Below are positions 6,863 through 13,929 of a stretch of 17,338 bases of DNA, piece by piece. Below the pieces are notes generated by a model. It was not told the origin of the DNA. It made no database searches and saw only the letters and a program-made list of their open reading frames with translations. Within the stretch, counting starts at the first letter, position 1. Each line of letters opens with the position of its first letter. Made by a program: the position numbers and the translations under genes. This DNA comes from JBLNDG01 sp050261415 (GTDB lineage: Bacteria > Bacillota > Clostridia > Lutisporales > Lutisporaceae): contig JBLNDG010000137.1 in the NCBI GenBank assembly GCA_050261415.1, positions 1 to 17,338 on the forward strand, in the 5' to 3' direction.

Positions 6863-8305
6863 TTGGAAAAGGTTGTTAGTAAAAGTATCCCCAAGGTTCA
6901 TAGATGCGTTGTATCCGCAGGAATATCCTCATCTACATATCTAAAAACCCTTGCTCCTGAGCTGCAGGACGAAAACTCTTCATTATATGACTGCAGAAGC
7001 AAAGAGGATATCTATAATATTAGTCCCGCAAATCATTACGACATTATTATAAATTATTCTGACGAATCAGTAAATGATATTATCTACGATTTATTTAATC
7101 ATCTTATCCCCATGGATGTCCCCCTTAGGGTTATGCTGGTTCTCGATAAAGCAGATACAAATGGCGGCCTGCCGAGATATGTCGCATTTCTTGAAAAATT
7201 GGAGAAACATAAATTTATCAATCTTGAATTCATTAATAACAATGTGATAGAGACAGTAACCCAGGAAGAGAATATCATATTCTTCGTAGGACCCGGCAAT
7301 ACAGGAAAGACATCACTGATAGCTTCCTTGAGCGAAGAATTCAGGCTAAGCTCTCAAAAACTTGCACTTATTGATATCACAAGGAATAACAAGCTTATTA
7401 ATTACTTCCCAAAGCATGGTTTCCTGAACACAAGCAATCTTAAGGATTTCAATCTATCCAGGGATTTTTACAGAGCTGTCAATATTTATACCGACGGTAT
7501 CGTGGATTTGTATGTATATGACTATGACAGTGATCCTAAGGGGCTGGAAGTCATATATTTTTGTGAGATACTTAGAAAATTAAGCGACATATATGACTAT
7601 ATAATCGTTAACGCCGATGAAAGTTCGGTTATGAATACACCTTACATATACAAGACAGCCAATAAGGTTTTTATCGTTCATGATTTCATGCCCAATAAGA
7701 TAAGAATAACCAAGAAACTCATGCTAAAACTGATATCTGCAGGGATAGATACACAGAAAACCGTATCCCTTATATATAACAAGACTATCAAAAACACCAT
7801 AGACATAGGAAAAATCGAGGAAAAGCTTTTATTCATAAGGCTTTCCAATAAAAAGATTGTACCCACGGTAGACTTGAACTGCAATACCTTTGAAATTCCA
7901 TATGACCGGAAGACAATGGCTGCATTGATTAAAAACCTGGCATCAAACACCGTAGGTATTGAAAACACCTCAAAAAAGTACAGAACCAACATTGCGAATA
8001 TTTATAAGTTTATAAACGGAATACCTTATACGGAAAATGATGAGATGGAGATTTCCCAATATGTTAAGGAAAGGCTTCAGAAGCTTGTTGAAGGTAAATA
8101 TCTGTCAGATGGCTTCAACTATATAAAGGATGATATTAAGAATGTTAAGAGCAGCAAAGTAGTCAAACACAGCACCAGAGTTCTCAAAGACAACTTTGAA
8201 AAAATCAAGGGTCAGCTGGGTGCTAGCGTTGCAAAATACTACTCAGCCGCTTGCAATAAAGTTAAACTGTATAAATTCCTAAAATTAAACAAGAAGCAGA
8301 GTTAA
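6863..8305 (+). CDS. TadZ/CpaE-like P-loop protein divergent from actin-like gene
   Basis: 480 residues, TTG start with GGGAGGG (6850-6856) 6 nt upstream. The N-terminal part (about 10-130) is an alpha/beta region without catalytic signature, perhaps a degenerate receiver domain. The ATPase core follows: P-loop FVGPGNTGKTS (141-151), LALIDIT (168-173, similar to the strand after switch I in MinD/ParA proteins), YDYIIVNADES (244-254, at the Walker B position of SIMIBI proteins) and NKVFIVHDFMPNKIRITKKLM (267-287, as in CpaE/MinD). The MinD/ParA signature lysine is absent and the Walker B Asp is Asn250, so the ATPase is atypical, as in TadZ. The C-terminal roughly 100 residues are helical and very basic (for example HSTRVLKDNFEKIKGQL, KLYKFLKLNKKQS), suggesting membrane or nucleic-acid contact. 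No tad/pilus genes are adjacent. A role in positioning the actin-like filament is inference from the divergent arrangement. Confidence 0.7.
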   Translation: MEKVVSKSIPKVHRCVVSAGISSSTYLKTLAPELQDENSSLYDCRSKEDIYNISPANHYDIIINYSDESVNDIIYDLFNHLIPMDVPLRVMLVLDKADTNGGLPRYVAFLEKLEKHKFINLEFINNNVIETVTQEENIIFFVGPGNTGKTSLIASLSEEFRLSSQKLALIDITRNNKLINYFPKHGFLNTSNLKDFNLSRDFYRAVNIYTDGIVDLYVYDYDSDPKGLEVIYFCEILRKLSDIYDYIIVNADESSVMNTPYIYKTANKVFIVHDFMPNKIRITKKLMLKLISAGIDTQKTVSLIYNKTIKNTIDIGKIEEKLLFIRLSNKKIVPTVDLNCNTFEIPYDRKTMAALIKNLASNTVGIENTSKKYRTNIANIYKFINGIPYTENDEMEISQYVKERLQKLVEGKYLSDGFNYIKDDIKNVKSSKVVKHSTRVLKDNFEKIKGQLGASVAKYYSAACNKVKLYKFLKLNKKQS

Positions 8306-8322
8306 CTGCTTCTTGTTTTTTT
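8287..8322 (+). terminator. Intrinsic terminator of the P-loop gene
   Basis: A 13-bp perfect stem (AAACAAGAAGCAG at 8287-8299 with its complement at 8306-8318) encloses the 6-nt loop that contains the TAA stop codon, and ends in a run of seven T. The A/T-rich opposite side may also help end the convergent minus-strand dehydrogenase transcript. Confidence 0.92.
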
Positions 8323-8326
8323 CACT

Positions 8327-9550
8327 TTAAAAACCGAACAACACTTTTATACTCTTGTGCTTGCTCTTGCTGGAGGCAACCTCCAAGGCCTTTTTATAAT
8401 CCTTGATATCAAATACATGGGTTACCAAAGGTTTTATATCCAGTTTCCCGTTCTCGATCAAATCCAGGGTATGTCTGTAGGTTGAAGTTTTATTGCCATT
8501 TATGGTTTCTGTGCTGCACCAGTATGCACCGTGCAGCTTTACTTCCTTAAGCCATATAGGGGTCCAGTCAACACCCTTTGGTGCAGAAGCAAGGCCGATA
8601 AGTACCATGGTACCACCCTGTTTGGTGAACCTCAGGGATTCATCTATGCTGGTATCTGAGCCTACACATTCAAACACCCTGTCAAAGCCCCCCGTCATAA
8701 CTCTCTTGCCTATTATCGGCTTATACAATGTACCCCCTGAAATATCTGCGAAAGTAGAGAAGTAGTCATTGTCGCGGGTATAGACAACATTGTCGGCACC
8801 ATATTGTCCGGCAAGATTTCCCTGGAATTTGTGCCTTGCAAGTATTGTAATATTGCACTTGGATCCCAAAGCCCTCAGAGTAGCTACTACCATCAGCCCT
8901 ATTATCCCGCTTCCCACTACCAGTACCTTTTCGTTGTCATCGGGGAAATTTCTGGCAACAGGATGAAGTGCTGATGCAATAGCGTCCACAAGAACCGCAT
9001 CCTGACTTTTTGTATTGTCTGCGAGCTTGATGAGCTGGAATTTATGGGCTATGTAATACTCTCCCCAGCTGCCTCCGGTATCTTTGCAGGAACCAATCGA
9101 CATACCAGGCGAAAGAATGCCCTTTGTAAAATTGCTGCACAGAGCAGCATTACCACTTTTACAGCTGTCGCACTCATCTTCAATGCCCCTGACCTTGCAG
9201 GACAGTATGGGATCTGCGATTATCCTGTCCCCTATTTCGAAATCTGTAACTCCCTTTCCCTTCTCGACTATGACTCCTGTGTTTTCGTGCCCAATAACAA
9301 AAGGAAATGAAGCAAACGGAGACACTGAAGGGCTGTCATGCAGAAAGACAAGGTTCAAATCGCTTCCGCATATTCCTCCAAATGCTGTTTTGACCCTGAC
9401 CCAATCTTCTCCCGGAAGCTCAGGCTCTTTTATATTCTCTTTGTACGAGGTGCAGGTTAAACCTCCATAACTCAACTTTTTGTTGAGCTTGCCCAAAGCA
9501 AGAGTACCAGCGTATTTTTTTATATCACCGTCGAAAACTATTCCCTTCAT
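8327..9550 (-). CDS. Zinc-dependent medium-chain dehydrogenase (MDR/alcohol dehydrogenase superfamily)
   Basis: 407 residues. Catalytic zinc ligands Cys61 (GGICGSD) and His88-Glu89 (GHEN) are present, as are four structural-zinc cysteines (Cys118, 127, 130, 138). The Rossmann motif GSGIIGL lies at 213-219, and the region GFDRVFECVGSD...GGTMVLIGLAS is typical of the fold. It is about 50-60 residues longer than a standard threonine or sorbitol dehydrogenase, mainly through insertions near residues 10-50 and 145-165. The ribosome binding site is GGGGGAAG. It is 23 bp downstream of an alpha-oxoamine synthase gene in the same operon, so it probably acts on the amino-ketone made by that enzyme or on its precursor. 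A Tdh role (threonine to 2-amino-3-ketobutyrate) is possible, but the active-site context is not the classical Tdh CGTDxHI. Exact substrate unknown. Confidence 0.85.
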   Translation of the reverse strand: MKGIVFDGDIKKYAGTLALGKLNKKLSYGGLTCTSYKENIKEPELPGEDWVRVKTAFGGICGSDLNLVFLHDSPSVSPFASFPFVIGHENTGVIVEKGKGVTDFEIGDRIIADPILSCKVRGIEDECDSCKSGNAALCSNFTKGILSPGMSIGSCKDTGGSWGEYYIAHKFQLIKLADNTKSQDAVLVDAIASALHPVARNFPDDNEKVLVVGSGIIGLMVVATLRALGSKCNITILARHKFQGNLAGQYGADNVVYTRDNDYFSTFADISGGTLYKPIIGKRVMTGGFDRVFECVGSDTSIDESLRFTKQGGTMVLIGLASAPKGVDWTPIWLKEVKLHGAYWCSTETINGNKTSTYRHTLDLIENGKLDIKPLVTHVFDIKDYKKALEVASSKSKHKSIKVLFGF

Positions 9551-9573
9551 TTTCTTCCCCCGTTTCCAAAGTA

Positions 9574-10821
9574 CTATTTTATATTAAACTCCTTACCTAC
9601 CTCTTCCAGTGCATTGAGTGCCTTGTCCAGATGCTCCTTCGTATGTGCCGACATAAGGCTCATTCTCACCCTGGAAAGCCTTTTGGGTACGGCAGGGTAC
9701 ATTACCGGGTTCACATACACATCCATTTCGTGAAGTCTTCTGCACATTTCCCTTACCTTTAGGTCATCCCCTATTATTATTGGGAATATTGCAGTTTCTG
9801 AGTTTCCTATATCAAAGCCCAGCTTCAATAGGTTTTCTCTGAAATACCTTATATTGTTCCAAAGCTTTTCCCTATGCTCCGGTTCCTGTTCAATTATATC
9901 GAGGGCTGCAATGAGTGATCCCGCTACCTGTGGAGTCATTGCGGTAGAAAATATGTAAGGCCTCGAGTAGAACCGGAGGAGATCAATGAGTTCACTATTT
10001 GATGCAATGAAACCTCCCACAGCACCAAGGGCTTTTGATAGTGTTCCCGCAACAATATCTACCTTCCCCTCAATTTTATGGTGCTGCGGCGTCCCTCTGC
10101 CTGTATCCCCTATGACTCCGGTGGCATGGGCTTCATCCACCATAACATATGCACCATGGGCCTTTGCCAGCTCTACAATCCTGTCCAGCGGTGCAATGTC
10201 CCCATCCATTGAATATACTCCGTCAACTACTACAAGCTTTGTTTTATACTTATCCTTTACCCTTGTAAGTGCTTTTTCAAGGGAATCCATGTCATTATGC
10301 CTGAAGAACTTAGTATTCGTATTCTTACAGCCGTCAATTATGCTGGCGTGCACAAGCATATCAAGAATCGCTATGTCGTCCTCCTGAAGTATCGATAAAA
10401 GCGTTCCGCAATTTGATCCGAACCCCGAGGTATAGATGATTGCATCCTCACAGCCTTTGAATTTTGCAAGCTTTTTCTCCAGCTCAATGTGTATGTCCAG
10501 CGTACCTCCCAATAATGGCACACTGCCGGCACCCGAACCATACTTTTCAAGGGCTTCCCTGCCTGCGGCTATTGTCTTGGGATGCTTTGTAAGATTCAGA
10601 TAATCGTTGGATGCCAGGTATACCATCTCCCTGATTTTGCCTGTATACCTGTCCCTCACCTTCATCACAGGGCCTGAACCATCCGTGGAAACCCGCCTGT
10701 ACTGTAAATGCCTTCTGTCATCGGCATCCTTCAGGTATTCATTGAATGCCTTAGCTCTTCCCATTAAATCCTGACCGGGCACCTTGAAAAAATCAGCCAA
10801 ACTATAGTTTCTTGAATCCAT
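9574..10821 (-). CDS. PLP-dependent alpha-oxoamine synthase (KBL/AONS/SPT family)
   Basis: 415 residues with the family hallmarks: SNDYLNLTKHP (71-81), GSGAGSVPLLGGT (95-107), the PLP-stacking His in LVHASI (His158), DEAHATG (229-235), the Schiff-base lysine in GTLSKALGAVGG (Lys263), and SRPYIFSTAMTP (286-297). Such enzymes condense an amino acid with an acyl-CoA (2-amino-3-ketobutyrate CoA ligase, 8-amino-7-oxononanoate synthase, serine palmitoyltransferase, 5-aminolevulinate synthase) and release CoA and usually CO2. It carries an N-terminal extension of roughly 25 residues (MDSRNYSLADFFKVPGQDLMGRAKAFNEYL) compared with KBL or BioF, more like lipid- or signal-type members. GGGAGG precedes the ATG. 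It is the first gene of an operon with the zinc dehydrogenase, which suggests either a kbl-tdh pair or an amino-ketone synthase with its reductase. No biotin genes are nearby. Confidence 0.85.
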   Translation of the reverse strand: MDSRNYSLADFFKVPGQDLMGRAKAFNEYLKDADDRRHLQYRRVSTDGSGPVMKVRDRYTGKIREMVYLASNDYLNLTKHPKTIAAGREALEKYGSGAGSVPLLGGTLDIHIELEKKLAKFKGCEDAIIYTSGFGSNCGTLLSILQEDDIAILDMLVHASIIDGCKNTNTKFFRHNDMDSLEKALTRVKDKYKTKLVVVDGVYSMDGDIAPLDRIVELAKAHGAYVMVDEAHATGVIGDTGRGTPQHHKIEGKVDIVAGTLSKALGAVGGFIASNSELIDLLRFYSRPYIFSTAMTPQVAGSLIAALDIIEQEPEHREKLWNNIRYFRENLLKLGFDIGNSETAIFPIIIGDDLKVREMCRRLHEMDVYVNPVMYPAVPKRLSRVRMSLMSAHTKEHLDKALNALEEVGKEFNIK

Positions 10822-10883
10822 TTCTATAACCTCCCGTTAATCTCAGATATGTTATAAGCTTTTACTATAGTTTTAAAGCAATA

Positions 10884-10903
10884 TGTGTACAGTTTTGTGC
10901 ACA
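10884..10903. promoter_or_regulatory. Imperfect palindrome upstream of the oxoamine synthase operon
   Basis: TGTGTAC (10884-10890) and GTGCACA (10897-10903) are 7-bp arms with one mismatch and a 6-nt spacer. For the minus-strand operon, a weak -35 (TGTACA, 10891-10886) inside this element and a -10 (TATAGT, 10869-10864) 16 nt further on are possible, so a bound repressor could cover the -35. The 293-bp divergent region to the nagZ start holds no other clear element. I do not see a confident plus-strand promoter, only scattered AT-rich candidates. Confidence 0.35.
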
Positions 10904-11114
10904 TTGTTGCCTGATATATATTATACCACCATTCCTAAATTTTAGAAGTACTTGAATAATTTTATACAAAATGTTTTTATATGAATATAGTCAGTACAGT
11001 GGAGCAATACTTACTATACATAATATAGTGCGAAACATTTTCCTTGATTCATATGTATTTTTCACGACATATATGTTACTTGCTGGTAAATTTATGCTTG
11101 AGGAGGCAAGTCTT

Positions 11115-12395
11115 ATGAAAAGATTACTACTGTATATAATGGTTTTAACCGCTGCAGCTCTCTTTATCAGCTGTACTGCGCCGAAAAACTCCAATCCTGT
11201 TAACCCGACAGGTACACCAGGAGAAAATGCCGGAAACAATGGCGGTAACAATGAAGCGCCCTCCGAATCCGAGATAATTCTTAAGAGCCTTACCCCGGAG
11301 GAGAAAATCGGCCAATTGATTATTGCGGGTTTTCCCAAGGATACTTCTGATGATGTAATTGCAGATTATATAGACAGGTATAGAATCGGAGGCTTTATAT
11401 TCTTTAAGGATAATTTTACAGATTTTGAATCCTTATACAACCTGTCAAGCAAGCTGAAAAGCATGAATTCTGCTAAAAGCAAGCTTCCGCTTTTTATATC
11501 GGTAGATGAAGAAGGCGGCACTGTATCCAGAATTCCGGCAGGAGGCACCAAATTCCCTGATGCCCAGCTTGTCGGAAAGGCTGATAATACATCTCTCACT
11601 ATGAAATCCGGCGAAGTCATAGGTGAAGAACTCAAAGCGGCAGGCATAAACCTCGACTTTGCCCCTGTGTTGGATATTGTAACCAGCAGTAAGAACAAGC
11701 TTCTTCTCAGGCGCTCTTACGGCAGTAATCCCGACATTGTATCAAGGCATGGCATAGCTTTCATAAAGGGAATTCGGTCCAAGGATGTTATTGCAGTCGG
11801 GAAGCATTTTCCGGGACATGGAAGCACCACCACTGATTCTCACAGCAGTCTCCCGGTAATTAATATCGGAAAAGACACACTTTTTTCAAGAGAGCTCGTT
11901 CCCTTTAAACGCTCTATTTCAGAAGGGCTTGATGCCATTATGGTAGGGCACTTGTCATTCCCGGAACTGGAGCCCTCCGGTGCACCGGCAACCATGTCAA
12001 GCTACTTCCTGCGGGATTTGCTGCGGAATGAGCTTGGCTTTCAAGGCCTCGCCATTTCGGATGACCTGGAAATGGGCGGATATTTGAACGCAGAGGGCAG
12101 CTTTGAAGAGCACGTGGTAACTTCCTTTAATGCAGGCATGGACATATTTGTAGTAGGGCACACGAAAGAAATCCAGGATAGGGTATTGAAGGCGCTGACG
12201 GATGCCTACAATGAAGGGAAAATTACAGAGGAAAGGCTGAATGAATCAGTATTGAGGATAATCGATACAAAGTTGAAGTATAAGCTATCCGATAGTATGA
12301 CATATAGCTTTGAGGAAGCAAGGAATCACTTTGGTACCAAGGAGCACAAAGCGGTACTGGATGAAATAAATAAGGCCATAAAAGCGAAGATTTGA
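11115..12395 (+). CDS. nagZ: GH3 beta-N-acetylglucosaminidase, NagZ-type lipoprotein
   Basis: 426 residues from the ATG at 11115, which has GAGGAGG 8 nt upstream. The frame is open to 10971, but that extension would bury the signal peptide. Residues 1-20 form a lipoprotein signal (MKRLLLYIMVLTAAALFISC, Cys20), followed by an Asn/Gly/Pro-rich linker (about 23-50) and the GH3 barrel. Diagnostic motifs are KHFPGHGSTTTDSH (230-243), with the Asp241-His243 general acid/base dyad specific to NagZ, and AISDDLEMGG (313-322) with the nucleophile Asp316. EEGGTVSR (132-139) is the usual substrate-contact strand. It should cleave GlcNAc from muropeptides at the outer face of the membrane, as the exported Bacillus NagZ (YbbD) does, in cell-wall turnover. 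It stands alone, divergent from the oxoamine operon. Confidence 0.92.
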   Translation: MKRLLLYIMVLTAAALFISCTAPKNSNPVNPTGTPGENAGNNGGNNEAPSESEIILKSLTPEEKIGQLIIAGFPKDTSDDVIADYIDRYRIGGFIFFKDNFTDFESLYNLSSKLKSMNSAKSKLPLFISVDEEGGTVSRIPAGGTKFPDAQLVGKADNTSLTMKSGEVIGEELKAAGINLDFAPVLDIVTSSKNKLLLRRSYGSNPDIVSRHGIAFIKGIRSKDVIAVGKHFPGHGSTTTDSHSSLPVINIGKDTLFSRELVPFKRSISEGLDAIMVGHLSFPELEPSGAPATMSSYFLRDLLRNELGFQGLAISDDLEMGGYLNAEGSFEEHVVTSFNAGMDIFVVGHTKEIQDRVLKALTDAYNEGKITEERLNESVLRIIDTKLKYKLSDSMTYSFEEARNHFGTKEHKAVLDEINKAIKAKI

Positions 12396-12638
12396 TGTTT
12401 TACACCGGCTCTGAGGCTGATGACAACCCCCTGCCTAGGCAGGAGGTAAGGTGCCAGTGAAGCCTCCGAAAAACTCACGGAACCCAAAAATTCCGTCTTT
12501 ATTGGGAATGGTAAATCATTGCTTTGTGCAAATACATCTCATAAAACGAATTTGTAAGCCTCGAATTTTTTTAATGGATAGTTCCATACTATTTACTTGT
12601 AGTTTTTCGGAGCTTTCCCAGTCTGTCAACTTATCAAC
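12396..12638. other. Intergenic segment with a GC-rich foldable block (12403-12466)
   Basis: The 243 bp after nagZ hold a compact GC-rich block in otherwise AT-rich DNA. At its centre is the perfect 14-bp palindrome CCTGCCTAGGCAGG (12430-12443), enclosed by GAGGCT (12413-12418) and AGCCTC (12461-12466), which can pair as an outer stem. There is no T run, so it is not a standard terminator. GGAGG (12441-12445) followed by a GTG at 12451 opens a short ORF, which I reject as a gene because it overlaps the minus-strand HTH ORF and has odd composition. It may be a remnant of an insertion element end or an RNA structure. The rest (about 12470-12638) shows nothing recognisable. Confidence 0.4.
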
Positions 12639-12944
12639 CTATTGGCTATGTAGCAGTTTCCAGATTGAATTACCTGACTGTCCTATATAAGAGCCTATTT
12701 CCCTTAAGGCATATCCATATCCCTGTGCTTTCTCGGCATATTTCCGCTTGTATTCCTTGTACTTGCTTTCTCTCGTACCTTTTAATATCAGCTTTTCTAT
12801 ATTGGAATCCGCTGCTATTTCTGTCAGTATCTCATTCAAGCTTGGTCTTTTTTCGGTAATTTTACTACTCTTCATCATTATCTCATATGCTTTTTCTCTT
12901 ATTTTATTTAGCTTCTCATGCTCCGTCTCTTCGATTTCATCCAT
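12639..12944 (-). CDS. Small HTH-containing protein, possible remnant of a REP-associated transposase
   Basis: 101 residues from the ATG at 12944, with GAGAAGGG (12957-12950) 5 nt upstream. The frame is open to 13034, but the added residues look non-coding. The protein is highly charged and helical (MDEIEETEHEKLNKIREKAYEIMMK...), and its C-terminus GYALREIGSYIGQSGNSIWKLL has the spacing of a helix-turn-helix. Small HTH tails of this form end clostridial Y1/REP-associated tyrosine transposases and resemble DnaA domain IV. No HUH (His-hydrophobic-His) or tyrosine catalytic part is encoded upstream, so this is either a truncated transposase end or an independent small DNA-binding protein. It lies in a patch with other mobile-element traces. 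Confidence 0.5.
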   Translation of the reverse strand: MDEIEETEHEKLNKIREKAYEIMMKSSKITEKRPSLNEILTEIAADSNIEKLILKGTRESKYKEYKRKYAEKAQGYGYALREIGSYIGQSGNSIWKLLHSQ

Positions 12945-13097
12945 TGTAGCCCTTCTCAGCGTAATTTGACAATTTCTATTAAACATCAAAATAAACCATG
13001 CTGATTTCCTCATAGAACTACAATATAAAGTCACCTTTAATGCTCATGTAGGATTAAATAACCTGCCCTTTTGCTGACACGCTTTATTATAGATTCA

Positions 13098-13134
13098 GTT
13101 TCAATCCTTCTTTTATTGGATATAGTGTTACTAC
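13098..13134 (-). CRISPR. Solitary 37-nt CRISPR repeat
   Basis: Read on the minus strand this is a 37-nt unit starting GTAGTAACACTATATCC and ending AAGGATTGAAAC. The 3' end GGATTGAAAC and the 37-nt length are hallmarks of clostridial type I-B/III repeats. No second copy is present at spacer distance on either side, and there is no cas gene in the window, so it is an orphan, presumably left by array decay or by transposition. It lies between the HTH remnant and the DUF6431 element gene. Confidence 0.7.
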
Positions 13135-13246
13135 CCACTCTAAGTGCCAAAGAATTGCTCAAGTTGCGTGACCGTTTATAAATATGTTAATATCAAACCG
13201 AAGTAAATTCGGGAGGATATGGAAAGAGCTTTGAGATTCATGTTAA

Positions 13247-13912
13247 ATGTTCGCAGCATTTAACCCTCAAAGCCCTAACACATTTGATAACATGATAATA
13301 GCATACTTGGGGCAAAGTGTTAAGAACTATCTTACACATTTTTTGAGATGTTTGGAGTCCTTAGAACTAAGGTGCCCTTGCTGCGGCGGGGAAACAACGG
13401 GCCACGGCAGTTACGAGCGGCATGTTCACATAGCAGATATCGTAGAATATATTCCAATACAACGTGTTAAATGTAACGGCTGCAATAAAACCCATGCCGT
13501 CATTCCGGACTTTATCAGTCCAAGAAAGTATTACTCTGCCTGTGATATTGAGTTTGCGCTGGATGATCTTGAAGACGGTGTGATACCGGAACAAGTAGAA
13601 AGTGAAGCAAGCCTACAAACAGTAAGACGATGGTGGTCGGAGTACAAGGATAAACTGGAGCAGTCGACGGGAGCATTGAGGTCTCTGCTTTTCAGATTGT
13701 TTAACAAGACAGTGAATGAGCTTAAATTGATGGGAGTTAAGGGCTTCACCCTACTGAAGCGTGTGCTGGAAGCATTTCCGTCCATAGACTCCGGCGGTCT
13801 TGTTATGGGAGAAGCAAATAGTAGTAGCAACAGCCCCTTATTTTTGTGCTTCGGATATACGAACATATGTTTGCTTTTTGCCTATGCATATGGTATGATC
13901 TGTATATACTAA
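13247..13912 (+). CDS. DUF6431 zinc-ribbon protein, likely truncated insertion-element gene
   Basis: 221 residues as read. The core CPCCGGETTGHGSYERHVHI (43-62) with CNGCNKTHAVIPDFI (76-90) gives two CxxC pairs (Cys43/46, Cys76/79) and the RxxC-xx-C-xxTHAVxPDF pattern of DUF6431, a zinc-ribbon domain found in clostridial transposase-associated ORFs. The region VESEASLQTVRRWWSEYKDKLE suggests a DNA-binding HTH. The start is uncertain: the best ribosome binding site (GGGAGG, 13211-13216) serves an ATG at 13219 in another frame that stops after 14 codons, while ATG 13247 or 13292 lack a good site, so the 5' end may be frameshifted. The last 30 or so residues (SSSNSPLFLCFGYTNICLLF...) look unlike the family and cover the promoter of the next gene. 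No companion DDE transposase follows. It is probably a decayed element. Confidence 0.65.
   Translation: MFAAFNPQSPNTFDNMIIAYLGQSVKNYLTHFLRCLESLELRCPCCGGETTGHGSYERHVHIADIVEYIPIQRVKCNGCNKTHAVIPDFISPRKYYSACDIEFALDDLEDGVIPEQVESEASLQTVRRWWSEYKDKLEQSTGALRSLLFRLFNKTVNELKLMGVKGFTLLKRVLEAFPSIDSGGLVMGEANSSSNSPLFLCFGYTNICLLFAYAYGMICIY
13871..13899 (+). promoter_or_regulatory. Promoter of the radical SAM/DUF4130/iadA genes
   Basis: TTGCTT (13871-13876), exactly 17 nt, then TATGAT (13894-13899) preceded by TGG, which makes an extended -10. A start near 13906 would give a leader of about 24 nt to the ATG at 13930. The element lies within the 3' end of the DUF6431 ORF, which argues that the ORF tail is not selected as protein. 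Confidence 0.65.
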
Positions 13913-13929
13913 TATATGGGGATGTTGTT

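Noticed and set aside
9986..10387. 133-codon plus-strand ORF opposite the oxoamine synthase
   Set aside because: Antisense shadow of a clearly conserved PLP enzyme; no ribosome binding site.
10971..11114. 48-codon N-terminal extension of the GH3 enzyme
   Set aside because: The extension would place the lipoprotein signal peptide internally; the ATG at 11115 has a strong GAGGAGG site.
12396..12450. Possible fluoride riboswitch, because of the stretch GGCTGATGAC
   Set aside because: The upstream GGxGATGG and pseudoknot partners are missing, no expression platform with a T run follows, and no fluoride transporter gene is downstream.
12451..12690. 79-codon plus-strand ORF with GTG start behind a GGAGG site
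   Set aside because: It overlaps the 3' end of the minus-strand HTH ORF, its composition looks random, and the GGAGG lies inside a GC-rich hairpin block. No family resemblance.
13098..13246. A full CRISPR array in this gap
   Set aside because: Only one repeat copy is found; sequences at spacer distance on both sides do not match it.
13846..13929. 28-codon N-terminal extension of the radical SAM protein
   Set aside because: It covers the predicted promoter and is hydrophobic low-quality sequence; the family begins at MDIKKLSILGEAAKYD.
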